A DNA stretch of 39,922 nucleotides from CAIYWZ01 sp964497925 (GTDB taxonomy: Bacteria; Pseudomonadota; Alphaproteobacteria; CAIYWZ01): the NCBI GenBank assembly GCA_964497925.1, contig CAZCFE010000010.1, positions 1-39,922 on the forward strand. The letters run 5' to 3'. The notes beneath the pieces were generated by a model that was not told where the DNA came from, made no database searches, and was given only the letters and a program-made list of their open reading frames with translations. The position numbers and the translations under genes are program-made. How positions within the stretch are numbered: position 1 is the stretch's first letter; every line of letters begins with the position of its first letter. Of the stretch, positions 26,687-35,412 are shown in pieces.

Positions 26687-27448
26687 TTAATTTCCTTTCC
26701 ATTCAAAACATTCAAATTCACCAATTTTACAAAAACCAAGACGCTCATAGATGCGGTATCCTGAATCGCTGGATGCGGAAAGGGTGGCATATTTATGACC
26801 ACTTTTTCGAGCAACTTGCAAAAGATAGTGCATCATATCCGTTCCATATCCTTTTCCTTGGTCTTGATCATTCGTTATTAAGCTAAAAATCGCGCAGTTT
26901 TCTGCGTTTATAAACATAATGGAAATTGTGACTGGCCGGTTATTTTCGTATCCGACAAAAAGTCTTTCATCTAAGGAAAGATTTGAGGTGCCCAGCATTT
27001 GATAAAAAAGACGTGCGGTTTTGTCATAGGGCTCTAATACGTTGATAAAATCTTGGAGCAATAATTCATTGTCAATTGGTTTGATAATAAGCTTTGTTTC
27101 TCGCATGATTTGAGGGGAATTCTTAAGATCACAAATCATTGCGTGTTCTGTTGTTTCAAGTATAAAATTATTGGCAAGAAGCATTTTGGTGAATCTTGGA
27201 TCATGTGCGCTTGGGGGGATCCACCATGCAAATGGCTGCTGATTAAAAGCATCTGTTATTGCTGAAAAATCAGAGTTTTCTAAAGGAGTTCCGTATGCGA
27301 TATTGAACATACTTGATTTTAAACCGCAATTGACAATGGTGACCCCTTTTATTTGACGTGAATCAAAATTCAATAATTCAGGTAAGAACTTGAAATGTTC
27401 TTCGTGATTTTTCTCAATGATATGTAAATGGGTTTTGTTAAATTTCAT
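26687..27448 (-). CDS. GNAT family N-acetyltransferase (second of a pair)
   Basis: The 253-residue protein ends in a recognisable GNAT domain. The acetyl-CoA pyrophosphate loop is QGKGYG within LITNDQDQGKGYGTDMMHYL, followed by the helix LLQVARKSGHKYATLSAS and the motif GYRIYERLGFCKIGEFE, typical of GNAT motif B. The N-terminal half is less conserved and may be a degenerate second GNAT fold. The substrate is unknown. It overlaps the upstream GNAT gene by 11 bases, and the two are divergent paralogues of similar layout. Confidence 0.85.
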   Translation of the reverse strand: MKFNKTHLHIIEKNHEEHFKFLPELLNFDSRQIKGVTIVNCGLKSSMFNIAYGTPLENSDFSAITDAFNQQPFAWWIPPSAHDPRFTKMLLANNFILETTEHAMICDLKNSPQIMRETKLIIKPIDNELLLQDFINVLEPYDKTARLFYQMLGTSNLSLDERLFVGYENNRPVTISIMFINAENCAIFSLITNDQDQGKGYGTDMMHYLLQVARKSGHKYATLSASSDSGYRIYERLGFCKIGEFECFEWKGN

Positions 27449-28298
27449 TTTTTAATAACGCCAAACGATAATTTCCAATCACATTAAAGCCTATAGATTC
27501 ATAGGCTTTAATAGCGGCTTGGTTATTGGTGAATAATATTGCTTTTTGAATTCCTTCTTGTTTTGCTTGAATGAGAGTGTGACGCACCAAAATTCTTGCA
27601 AAACCTTTGTTCCTATGTTCAGTGGGCGTCCATACGGGACCGATTTGAACCATATCGTCTATTTTAGCATTAAATGCGCTTAGTGAGAGGGGTGTATTGT
27701 TTTGATATAGAATCCAACAATTTCCATTTATTAAAGTTTGAACTTTATCTTGCGCTCTTGTATCGAGATCTTTGTTATTATCAGCTCCCAGCGCTTCTAT
27801 TTCATATGCCTTCATCCATTTGATCAGCTGGTCTTTGGGTGTTGCTTTTGAGTGAGCGATGGAAAAGCCTGAAGGAAGATCCGATATATCTAGGGCATCA
27901 AGGTTCAATTCATACAGTCTTTCATTTCTGTTAATGCTGTATGATTTATCAGATAAACCAAATTCTTTGATCACAAGACTTGCTTGACTATCAGGCCCAA
28001 GAACGCCTGCAATTGGTCGGCGTATGTTTGTTTTGAGTGTGGAGGCAAGATCTTTTAGTATTTGGATGTCAGGCGCAAACATCATAATCTTTCCATTCCA
28101 ATAGTGAACAATGACTCCTTCGAGTTGAGATGATATATCGTTGAAAGCTCCCCAATATTCCCCATGAAAAATTTTATCTTGATATTGAATTCCTGCTGTT
28201 TCCAAATTGCTGCATATAAACATGCATTGAGCTTTATGGGTAGATAGAAATTTTTTAAGCGCATCTGTATCGCTATTGGTGAGTAGTCGTATAGTCAT
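27438..28298 (-). CDS. GNAT family N-acetyltransferase (first of a pair)
   Basis: The 286-residue protein has a C-terminal GNAT domain. IGPVWTPTEHRNKGFARILV contains the R-x-x-G-x-A acetyl-CoA loop, and NNQAAIKAYESIGFNVIGNY is motif B. The first 150 residues form a separate domain (SQLEGVIVHYWNGKIMMFAP), as in two-domain GNAT proteins. A strong GGAGG lies five bases before the ATG. It starts a closely packed run GNAT-GNAT-NUDIX. The acceptor substrate cannot be inferred. Confidence 0.86.
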   Translation of the reverse strand: MTIRLLTNSDTDALKKFLSTHKAQCMFICSNLETAGIQYQDKIFHGEYWGAFNDISSQLEGVIVHYWNGKIMMFAPDIQILKDLASTLKTNIRRPIAGVLGPDSQASLVIKEFGLSDKSYSINRNERLYELNLDALDISDLPSGFSIAHSKATPKDQLIKWMKAYEIEALGADNNKDLDTRAQDKVQTLINGNCWILYQNNTPLSLSAFNAKIDDMVQIGPVWTPTEHRNKGFARILVRHTLIQAKQEGIQKAILFTNNQAAIKAYESIGFNVIGNYRLALLKNEI

Positions 28299-28330
28299 TT
28301 GTCCTCCATTATGTGCTATATTAAGTTAAT

Positions 28331-28359
28331 ATTGTACCATGTTTTTTTCAAATAAACAA
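28331..28359 (-). promoter_or_regulatory. Candidate promoter of the GNAT-GNAT-NUDIX run
   Basis: On the minus strand TTGTTT (28354-28359), a 17-base spacer and TACAAT (28331-28336, five of six) lie about 33 bases before the first GNAT start. They fall in the 65-base gap after the ABC exporter gene. The -35 is weak. Confidence 0.4.
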
Positions 28360-28363
28360 CAGA

Positions 28364-30130
28364 TCAGCTGTCATTAAGTATGCCGTCAGTTTGAGTTTCC
28401 CATAACGTTGCGTAAAGGTTGTTGTTGGAGAGAAGTTCTTTATGCGGACCATCTGCTATGATTTTTCCTTGATCGAATACTAGGATGCGATCCATGTGAA
28501 GAAGGGTGGATAAGCGGTGGGCGATGACAATTGTTGTTTTGTCTTTCATCAATTCCCATAAAGACTCTTGAATCAACTTTTCTGTGATGGAATCAAGTTG
28601 GCTTGTTGCTTCATCCAAAATAAGGATTGGGGCATTTTTTAAAATGGCTCTGGCAATTGCGATGCGTTGACGTTGCCCTCCGGAAAGCTTTACGCCTCGA
28701 TCACCAACTAATGAATCGTAACTTTGAGGAAGATGCGAGATGAATCCATCAGCGTATGCTTTTTTAGCTGCAGTTATAACGTCTTCATCACTTACACAAG
28801 TTTTGCCATAGCGAATATTTTCCATAAGGCTTCTGTGGAACAGGCTTGGATCTTGGGGAATCATTGCAATGTTTTCTCGTAAACTATCTTGAGTGATATC
28901 TTGTATGTTTTGTCCATCAATTAAAATTTCGCCACTGTTTATTTCAAAAAGCCTCAGAATTAAGTTTACAAATGTTGACTTTCCACCACCAGAATAGCCA
29001 ACAAGACCTACTTTTTCTCCTGCTTGGATTTTTATGGATATATCTTCAAAAAGTGGCTTAGTGCCTTTGTAGTGAAATTTAACATGATTAAAGGTGATTT
29101 CACCTTTTGGGTTTAGCAGGTTTGTGGCGCTTGATTTGTCTTGAATTTCTATAGGGGTTACCAAGCAAGATAAGCTTTGCTTGCATCTTCCTGCCGCTTT
29201 GTTGAACTCGTCAACTTCATACATGGTAAACCACATCATGTGGCCTGTTTCCATGGATAGCGCCAAGATAAGAGCAAAATCACCAATCGTGACTAAATTT
29301 TGAGCATAAAGACGCAGCAAGAAATAACAGGAAAATGCCATCATGATTGCAATCAGGCCGCCTTGAATAGAGTGCATAATTAAGGCATGTTTTTCTTTTT
29401 TTTGATATGCGTTTGCGTATGCCAAAAAAGCCGATTCTCTTCGATTGATTTCTTCTTTTCTTTGTGCAAAAAGAGTCACGTTAAAAGAGTTGGTGATACT
29501 GTCTATTATTTGCCCTCCCAAAACAGATTCTGTATCTGCCTGATTTTTGGACAGATGTGTTAATTTTTCAGACATAAATAAGCTGATTCCAAAAAAACAA
29601 ATGCTCCATAATGCTAAAATGTTTAAGAAAATTGGGTTAACATGATAAGCAAAAACAAAAGCCATCGTGAGCAAAGATACGGCTCTGAGAAGATTAGGAA
29701 TACTTGATGAGATAATTTTTTCAACGCCGTCGATTAAATGAAAAATTTGTTTTGAAAGGGTGCCTGCCATGTTTTGTGTAAAAAATTGGTGTGAGTGCTG
29801 TAGCGTGTAATTTAAAAGAGTGCGGTCTATTTTATTAAGAATGAATGGCAGAATCTTGTATCTGGTATATGTAATGCCCCGCCAGGTGAAGTTATCAAAT
29901 ATGATGAAATTTATTACAATTAAACTTGTTGGGAGTATGAGCATTCCAATATCGCCAGATTTTGTGTCTGGCAATAAGTTGATCACTTGACGCAGAAGTA
30001 CGCTGTTAAATGGCCCCCAGAAACCAGCGGCAAAGCTCAGAAGGGCGTAAACAGCAACTGTGGGTTTGTGCTTTTGAAGGAAATGCCATATGAATCGAGA
30101 GAGGTTAGTGGGAAGCTTTTTGTGGATCAT
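28364..30130 (-). CDS. ABC exporter, fused membrane and ATPase domains (ABCB/MsbA-like)
   Basis: The 588-residue half-transporter has about six transmembrane segments in residues 20-300 and a C-terminal nucleotide-binding domain. Walker A is GYSGGGKST (378-386), the Q-loop is at Gln426 (MIPQDPSLF), the signature is LSGGQRQ (482-488), Walker B with the catalytic Glu is LILDEATS (503-510), and the H-loop is IAHRLST. It should work as a homodimer exporting a lipid, peptide or drug across the inner membrane; the substrate is not readable. The frame extends to 30328, but the ATG at 30130 overlaps the stop of the upstream dehydrogenase by four bases (ATGA), indicating translational coupling and the true start. 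Confidence 0.92.
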   Translation of the reverse strand: MIHKKLPTNLSRFIWHFLQKHKPTVAVYALLSFAAGFWGPFNSVLLRQVINLLPDTKSGDIGMLILPTSLIVINFIIFDNFTWRGITYTRYKILPFILNKIDRTLLNYTLQHSHQFFTQNMAGTLSKQIFHLIDGVEKIISSSIPNLLRAVSLLTMAFVFAYHVNPIFLNILALWSICFFGISLFMSEKLTHLSKNQADTESVLGGQIIDSITNSFNVTLFAQRKEEINRRESAFLAYANAYQKKEKHALIMHSIQGGLIAIMMAFSCYFLLRLYAQNLVTIGDFALILALSMETGHMMWFTMYEVDEFNKAAGRCKQSLSCLVTPIEIQDKSSATNLLNPKGEITFNHVKFHYKGTKPLFEDISIKIQAGEKVGLVGYSGGGKSTFVNLILRLFEINSGEILIDGQNIQDITQDSLRENIAMIPQDPSLFHRSLMENIRYGKTCVSDEDVITAAKKAYADGFISHLPQSYDSLVGDRGVKLSGGQRQRIAIARAILKNAPILILDEATSQLDSITEKLIQESLWELMKDKTTIVIAHRLSTLLHMDRILVFDQGKIIADGPHKELLSNNNLYATLWETQTDGILNDS

Positions 30131-30861
30131 GATTTGGTTCCAAACCATTTTGATACCCAGCGTTTGGGTAGAGCGTTCAAGATGTGGCATAAGAAATAAT
30201 AAAATAAACTGGGGTATTTTCTTTTCTTTTTTCCTTGCGCAAAATCGGCCATATACAAAGCCATTTTTTCTGGAGACCATGCAAAAGGGAGACTGCCTTT
30301 TAAACCCTTTGTTTGAACGGGGCCGCAATAAAGAGAGGAAAATTTTGTTTTTGAATGAGAAAAAGTCAATGATAATCCATCAAAAGCTTTCGAGATCGCC
30401 GCTTTTGATGCTGCGTAAGCGCTCCCATTTGGGGGTGCCCATAAAGCATTGATAGAGCTTGTGACGATAAAGTGGGTTTGAGGCATGCCTGCGTTTTTCC
30501 ATCCTTGAATAAAAGACAGAACACCGAAATAGTTCACACTCATGATTTTCTCATGTTTTTCTAGATTGAAATTATCATTTTCTGCTGCATCTTCTCCAGC
30601 AATGCCTGCATTTAAAAAGAATACGAAGGGTTTTATTTTTAAAGATTGTAATAATGAAAAAGTATCCAAAATTTGATTTTTATCGGAAATATCGCAAATA
30701 AAAGGGGAGAAAGAATTTCCTAATTCTTCTTTGAGGTCTTGCAATTTGTCCTCACGTCTGGCGATGCCAATAACGTTTAAGCCCCGATTTATGAATTCTC
30801 TTGCTAAAGATTCCCCGATTCCGCTGGATACGCCTGTGATGACAACTGTTTTTTTATGCAT
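30127..30861 (-). CDS. Short-chain dehydrogenase/reductase (SDR)
   Basis: The 244-residue protein is a classical SDR of normal length. It has the NAD(P)-binding TGVSSGIG motif (residues 9-16), CDISDKNQ binding the adenine ring, the NAG motif in FFLNAGIAG, and the catalytic Ser plus Tyr-x3-Lys in VTSSINALW and SAYAASKAA. An Arg-Arg pair after the second strand (IARRED) suggests NADP(H) preference. The C-terminus is basic and amphipathic (LPKRWVSKWFG), possibly membrane-associated. The substrate is unknown. AAGGAAA precedes the ATG. It overlaps the ABC exporter gene by four bases, so the two proteins may act on one pathway. Confidence 0.9.
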   Translation of the reverse strand: MHKKTVVITGVSSGIGESLAREFINRGLNVIGIARREDKLQDLKEELGNSFSPFICDISDKNQILDTFSLLQSLKIKPFVFFLNAGIAGEDAAENDNFNLEKHEKIMSVNYFGVLSFIQGWKNAGMPQTHFIVTSSINALWAPPNGSAYAASKAAISKAFDGLSLTFSHSKTKFSSLYCGPVQTKGLKGSLPFAWSPEKMALYMADFAQGKKKRKYPSLFYYFLCHILNALPKRWVSKWFGTKS

Positions 30862-31006
30862 TTTTAAATTTCCTTTTGTGGCGAAAAATTATCATAATTT
30901 AGCATAGCTGATTATTTATTTCTATAGATATTGTGAGTGTGGAGAGCTCAGGTGTTGCAAGAATGTAACTTCTGATTTTAAAGTAGAAGATGGCTATAAA
31001 AAAAAG

Positions 31007-31036
31007 TTGATAATAACTAGCGTTTCTGTGCATAAT
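31007..31036 (+). promoter_or_regulatory. Candidate promoter of the porin gene
   Basis: TTGATA (31007-31012), an 18-base spacer and CATAAT (31031-31036) each match consensus in five of six positions. A start about 33 bases before the porin ATG is implied. The intergenic region is divergent with the SDR gene. Confidence 0.55.
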
Positions 31037-31075
31037 GAACATGAATTGAAATTTAAATAAGAAGGATAAAAAAAA

Positions 31076-32332
31076 ATGAAAATTTTAAAAGTTGTAATCT
31101 TATCATTATTGGTAGCGCCTGCTTATGCGCACAGTCATGATGAGAAATCAAAAATTGCTTCAATTGCGCCAGTTGCCGTAAAGCAAGATAAGAATGAATT
31201 TATTAAGACCCCGACCTTGTCTTTTTCTGGTGATGTGGCTTTTGAATTGGGGCTTGTTGATAATAAAATTAAAAAAAATGAAGACATTCAAGGTGTTCGC
31301 ATGGGTATGGGGCGTTTGTTTTTGAATGCAAAAGCTGAAGGCGAATCCGCTGAAGGGTTGATTTATAGTTTTAATACACGTATTTTTACCAATGCTGAGA
31401 ATTCCAAGAAAAATACAGTTAAAGATGGATCAGGTGTTGATATTCGTGAGGCGGTGACTGTTTTTGATCGTGTTTGGCTTGAAATGAAAGGCCGCGGCTT
31501 TGGTACGGTCCATGTTGGAAACTATGTTGGTGCGTATAATGCCATGGTTGAAGACTCCAGTTCGATTTTTGGTGGAAATGGTGGAGCGATGTCAGGAAAC
31601 TGGTCTGCGTATTTTACATTACCTCATGGGGTTATTAAAGATTACCGTCAAACAGCCGATACCAGAGCTTCCACAAAGTTAACTTATTACACGCCCCGAT
31701 TTGAAGGCTTCCAAGTGGGTGCAAGCTACGTTCCGCGTTCTGATTGTTATGGGATGATTTCTCAATATGAACAAAAGCCTCTTAATGGAGGATCAACTGG
31801 CCAAAATATTTTTGGTGTTGGTGTGAATTTTGCAAAAGACTTTTCTGGTACAGCTGTCAAGCTTGCAGCTGCTGGGCTCAAAGGAACAGCTGTTGATAAA
31901 GATGGGAAAACTGATACATTGGAAGATGTGCTTTCATGGGAAGTTTCTGCTCGTGTGACAAGTGGTCCTTTTGACATTGCTGCTGGATATCTTGATAATA
32001 AAAAATCAATGATTGAAAAGACACCAACTAAGTTTAAAGATGCGGGTGGTATTTATGATATTGCAGCAAGCTACACACTAGGGGCAGCAAAAATTGCTTT
32101 GGGTGGTTTATGGACATCCCGCACGCTTATCAATGATAAGTCAGCAACTCTTAGCGCATATTCTGTGACAGTTGATTATACAATTCAAAAAGGTTTGTAT
32201 GCTTATGTTGACGTTACAAAACTTGAAGGTAAAACAGACGATGATGAAGCTAAAAAAGCAAACTCAGGAAAAGAAATTGGAAACAGCAACAGTGGTTATG
32301 TTGGATTCATCGGTCTTGGTGTTTCTTTCTAG
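31076..32332 (+). CDS. Outer-membrane porin (Gram-negative general porin type)
   Basis: The 418-residue protein has a short signal peptide ending at PAYA-HS and a porin-like body. A first strand FSGDVAFELGLVD is followed by alternating amphipathic strands with Gly/Tyr/Phe girdles (RLFLNAKAEGES, FGTVHVGNYVGAYNAM, LTYYTPRFEGFQVGASYVP) and a terminal strand GFIGLGVSF with the C-terminal Phe used for BAM recognition. The PRFEGFQVGASY type of element is common in trimeric 16-strand porins. It probably allows diffusion of small solutes; specificity is unknown. A His-rich HSHDE stretch sits at the mature N-terminus. AAGAAGGATAAA leads into the ATG, and a terminator follows the stop. Confidence 0.88.
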   Translation: MKILKVVILSLLVAPAYAHSHDEKSKIASIAPVAVKQDKNEFIKTPTLSFSGDVAFELGLVDNKIKKNEDIQGVRMGMGRLFLNAKAEGESAEGLIYSFNTRIFTNAENSKKNTVKDGSGVDIREAVTVFDRVWLEMKGRGFGTVHVGNYVGAYNAMVEDSSSIFGGNGGAMSGNWSAYFTLPHGVIKDYRQTADTRASTKLTYYTPRFEGFQVGASYVPRSDCYGMISQYEQKPLNGGSTGQNIFGVGVNFAKDFSGTAVKLAAAGLKGTAVDKDGKTDTLEDVLSWEVSARVTSGPFDIAAGYLDNKKSMIEKTPTKFKDAGGIYDIAASYTLGAAKIALGGLWTSRTLINDKSATLSAYSVTVDYTIQKGLYAYVDVTKLEGKTDDDEAKKANSGKEIGNSNSGYVGFIGLGVSF

Positions 32333-32354
32333 CCTTCTCTTTCAAACAACTTTT

Positions 32355-32381
32355 AAAAGCCGCTTTTTGCGGCTTTTTTTA
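32355..32381 (+). terminator. Intrinsic terminator after the porin gene
   Basis: AAAAGCCGC (32355-32363), loop TTTTT and GCGGCTTTT (32369-32377) form a GC-rich stem running into a T-run. It ends 17 bases before the polA ATG. Confidence 0.9.
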
Positions 32382-32397
32382 TTAAAAGGATAATTTT

Positions 32398-35058
32398 ATG
32401 CGCAAATTGGTTTTGGTGGATGCGTCTGGGTATATTTACCGAGCATTTTATGCATTGCCGCCACTTAAAAATCCAAAAGGTGTTCCTGTTGGCGGGCTTT
32501 ATGGTTTTTGTTCTATGATGATCAAAATCTTAGAAGATTATAAAGATGATTACATCTTAGTTGTGTTTGACTCTAGCCGAAATAGTTTTCGAAAAGAATT
32601 GTATCCAGAATACAAAGCAAACAGATCTGAGACGCCCCCCGATCTTATCCCGCAATTTGATCTTGTACGGCAAGCTTGTGATGTTCTAGGGGTAGCAAGA
32701 ACAGAGCATGAAGGATATGAGGCAGATGATTTAATTGCAAGCTATGCATCTCAAATTGGTGGACTTGTGAGCGAGGTTGTGATTTTATCATCAGATAAAG
32801 ATCTTATGCAGCTTATAACGCCAAAAGTTTACATGATGGACCCCATTAAACAGAAAAAGATTGATGAACAATCTGTTGTTGAAAAATTTGGTGTGATGCC
32901 AGAAAAAGTTATTGATGTGCAGGCTTTGATTGGAGATTCAAGCGACAATATTCCAGGCGCCCCTGGAATTGGCCCAAAAACAGCGGCAGAACTTATTTTA
33001 CGATTTGGAACATTGGATAACTTGCTATCAAGCATTGATCAAATTAAACAACCTTCACGAAAAAAATCACTTACTGAAAATGCCGACCTTATTTATCTTT
33101 CAAAAAAATTGGTATCGTTAAAATGCGATCTTATTTTGGAAAAGGAATTGGAAGATTTGCATGTTTTGCAAAATGGTCAAAAAACAGATATGGGTTTATT
33201 TTTCGCGCAGCATGGTTTTAAAACATTGCTTTCACGTTTTTCTTTTGAGATAAAAGAGCCTGAGAAAACAGATTATAAACTTATTCAAAATGAGGCAGAT
33301 TTGGAAGCGTTTATCAAGGCATGCCAGGTGTGTGATTTTATAGCCGTTGATACAGAAACAACAGGTTTGGATGTGATGACTGCTCGTTTGGTTGGAATTT
33401 CAATGTCGCATAGTCCAAATTCAGGTGTGTATATTCCTATTTCTCACCAAGGGTTGGGAGTGAAACAATTAAGCTTAGAGTCTGTTCGCGAAAAGTTATG
33501 CCCTCTTTTTGAAAATGAGAAAATTGCAAAAATTGGCCATAATATAAAATATGATTTATCTATATTTATAAGACACGGGTTTTTCTTGAAAAATATACAA
33601 GATACAATGGTAATGTCGTATGTTTTAGATTCGGCGCAACATGGTCATGGAATGGATGAATTGGCAAGGCTGCATTTTAATTATCAGCCAATTACTTATA
33701 AAGATGTTACATTGTCTGGAAAAAAACAAGTAACATTTGATTATGTTGATTTGGAAAGCGCTTGTCGTTATGCCGCCGAAGATGCGGATATCACTTTACG
33801 TCTTTATCATTTATTTAAAGATCAGATTAAAAATAGCAGCATATATAAAAATATTGATCTGCCTTTGGTTCAGATTTTATTTGAGATGGAGCAAGCAGGT
33901 GTCATGGTTGATGGGGAATATTTATCACAATTAAGTGATGAATTTTCAAAGGCAATGATGGGGCTGGAGTCTAAAATTCATCAAGAATCAGGCATTGTGT
34001 TTAATATTGCATCTCCAAAGCAATTGGGGGATGTTTTGTATGGAAAATTACAATTAGAGCCGACAAAAAAACTCAAAACAGGTCAATATTCAACGAACTC
34101 AGATGTTTTAGAAGATTTGGTAGGTCAGGGGGTTGAGTTGGCTCAAATGGTTCTAGATTGGCGTCAATTGGCTAAGCTGAAAGGAACTTATACGGATGGT
34201 CTTATTGCCAGCATTAATCCAGAAACAAAACGTGTTCATACATCGTTTTCTCAAACAATCGCATCAACGGGGCGCTTAGCATCATCTGAACCTAATTTGC
34301 AAAACATTCCAGTCAGAACACTTGAGGGGAGAAAAATAAGAAAAGCATTTATCGCACCCTCTGGATCCAAGCTTATTTCTTTTGATTACTCTCAAATAGA
34401 GCTTAGAATTTTGGCACATATTGCTGGGGTTGAGGCGTTGAAGAAGTCATTTCTTGAGAATAAAGATATTCACACTCAAACTGCCTCGCGTATGTTTAAT
34501 ATAATACCAGAAAATGTCACCCCCGATTTACGTCGTCAGGCAAAAGCAATTAACTTTGGAATTATTTATGGCATGAGCCCATTTGGCTTATCGCAAAGTT
34601 TAAAAATCCCGCAATCTCAGGCAAAAGAGTATATAGAGCTTTATTTTTTAGAATTTCCTGAAATTCTTGTGTATATGGAGCAAACGAAAGATTTCGCATC
34701 TCAAAATGGGCATGTTTTGACTCTTGATAATCGAAAATGCGTCATTCCAGGAATTCAAGATAAAAATGGTAATATTCGTGCTTTTGCTCAAAGGCAGGCA
34801 ATCAATGCCCCTATCCAAGGGACAAATGCTGATATGATAAAAAAAGCAATGATTGCCATACAGGAGCTTTTAAAAGGCCAGGCCCTAAAAACAAAAATGG
34901 TTCTTCAGGTTCATGACGAATTGCTATTTGAAGTCCCAGAAAATGAGATTGATATTGCGGTTCCGCAAATTCAAAAACTTATGGAAGACACGAATCTTTG
35001 CATTCCAACTCCTGTCAATTATAAGGTTGGAGATAATTGGGCGCAAATTCATGATTGA
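32398..35058 (+). CDS. polA: DNA polymerase I
   Basis: Full-length 886-residue Pol I, which fills gaps and removes RNA primers in replication and repair. The 5'-3' exonuclease domain is at the N-terminus (LVLVDASGYIYRAFYALPPL; GYEADDLIAS; QALIGDSSDNIPGAPGIGPKTA). The 3'-5' proofreading domain appears intact, with Asp318 and Glu320 in VDTETTGLD. Polymerase motifs A (DYSQIELRILAH, Asp663), B (RRQAKAINFGIIYG) and C (VHDELLFEV, Asp840) are all present. Many alphaproteobacterial endosymbionts have inactive proofreading; here the key residues remain. AAAGGAT precedes the ATG. It begins a co-oriented run polA-yggT-folD-MFS. Confidence 0.98.
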   Translation: MRKLVLVDASGYIYRAFYALPPLKNPKGVPVGGLYGFCSMMIKILEDYKDDYILVVFDSSRNSFRKELYPEYKANRSETPPDLIPQFDLVRQACDVLGVARTEHEGYEADDLIASYASQIGGLVSEVVILSSDKDLMQLITPKVYMMDPIKQKKIDEQSVVEKFGVMPEKVIDVQALIGDSSDNIPGAPGIGPKTAAELILRFGTLDNLLSSIDQIKQPSRKKSLTENADLIYLSKKLVSLKCDLILEKELEDLHVLQNGQKTDMGLFFAQHGFKTLLSRFSFEIKEPEKTDYKLIQNEADLEAFIKACQVCDFIAVDTETTGLDVMTARLVGISMSHSPNSGVYIPISHQGLGVKQLSLESVREKLCPLFENEKIAKIGHNIKYDLSIFIRHGFFLKNIQDTMVMSYVLDSAQHGHGMDELARLHFNYQPITYKDVTLSGKKQVTFDYVDLESACRYAAEDADITLRLYHLFKDQIKNSSIYKNIDLPLVQILFEMEQAGVMVDGEYLSQLSDEFSKAMMGLESKIHQESGIVFNIASPKQLGDVLYGKLQLEPTKKLKTGQYSTNSDVLEDLVGQGVELAQMVLDWRQLAKLKGTYTDGLIASINPETKRVHTSFSQTIASTGRLASSEPNLQNIPVRTLEGRKIRKAFIAPSGSKLISFDYSQIELRILAHIAGVEALKKSFLENKDIHTQTASRMFNIIPENVTPDLRRQAKAINFGIIYGMSPFGLSQSLKIPQSQAKEYIELYFLEFPEILVYMEQTKDFASQNGHVLTLDNRKCVIPGIQDKNGNIRAFAQRQAINAPIQGTNADMIKKAMIAIQELLKGQALKTKMVLQVHDELLFEVPENEIDIAVPQIQKLMEDTNLCIPTPVNYKVGDNWAQIHD

Positions 35059-35112
35059 TCTTCTGGTTAATAAGAGTTAAAAAGGATAGATAACTTTTAA
35101 AAGGAGGAACTG

Positions 35113-35412
35113 TTGAATATTATATTAATACCTTTATTGGGAGTTTTGTGGTCACTGGTTTCGCTCTATTCATGGGCGGTAATTATTTACACCCTGTTAT
35201 TATGGCTTGTAGCTCTTAATATTGTGAACTCTTTTAACCGACTTGTTTTTAGCGCGATTAATTTTCTAGCAAATCTTGTTGACCCTGTTTTAATGCGTCT
35301 TCGTATGGTTATACCACCTATTTCAGGAATTGATTTGTCACCTTTGGTTTTAATTTTGATTTTGACTTTTATTAAAGGCGTAATCGCAATGACTGTGGAG
35401 GCTCTTTATTAA
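35113..35412 (+). CDS. yggT: YggT family integral membrane protein
   Basis: The 99-residue protein has two long hydrophobic regions (about residues 3-40 and 72-97) separated by the conserved YggT element NSFNRLVFSAINFLANLVDPVLMRLRMVIPP with FxxxLxxPxxxxxRxxxPP. YggT proteins are small inner-membrane proteins linked to envelope/osmotic tolerance in some bacteria; the molecular role is not settled. The start is a TTG codon at 35113, fixed by a strong AAGGAGG five bases upstream. Its stop codon overlaps the likely AUU start of folD. Confidence 0.9.
   Translation: MNIILIPLLGVLWSLVSLYSWAVIIYTLLLWLVALNIVNSFNRLVFSAINFLANLVDPVLMRLRMVIPPISGIDLSPLVLILILTFIKGVIAMTVEALY

Noticed and set aside
30130..30328. 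N-terminal extension of the ABC exporter by 66 residues
   Set aside because: It would lie wholly within the SDR gene; the ATGA overlap at 30127-30130 and the family N-terminus support the shorter form.
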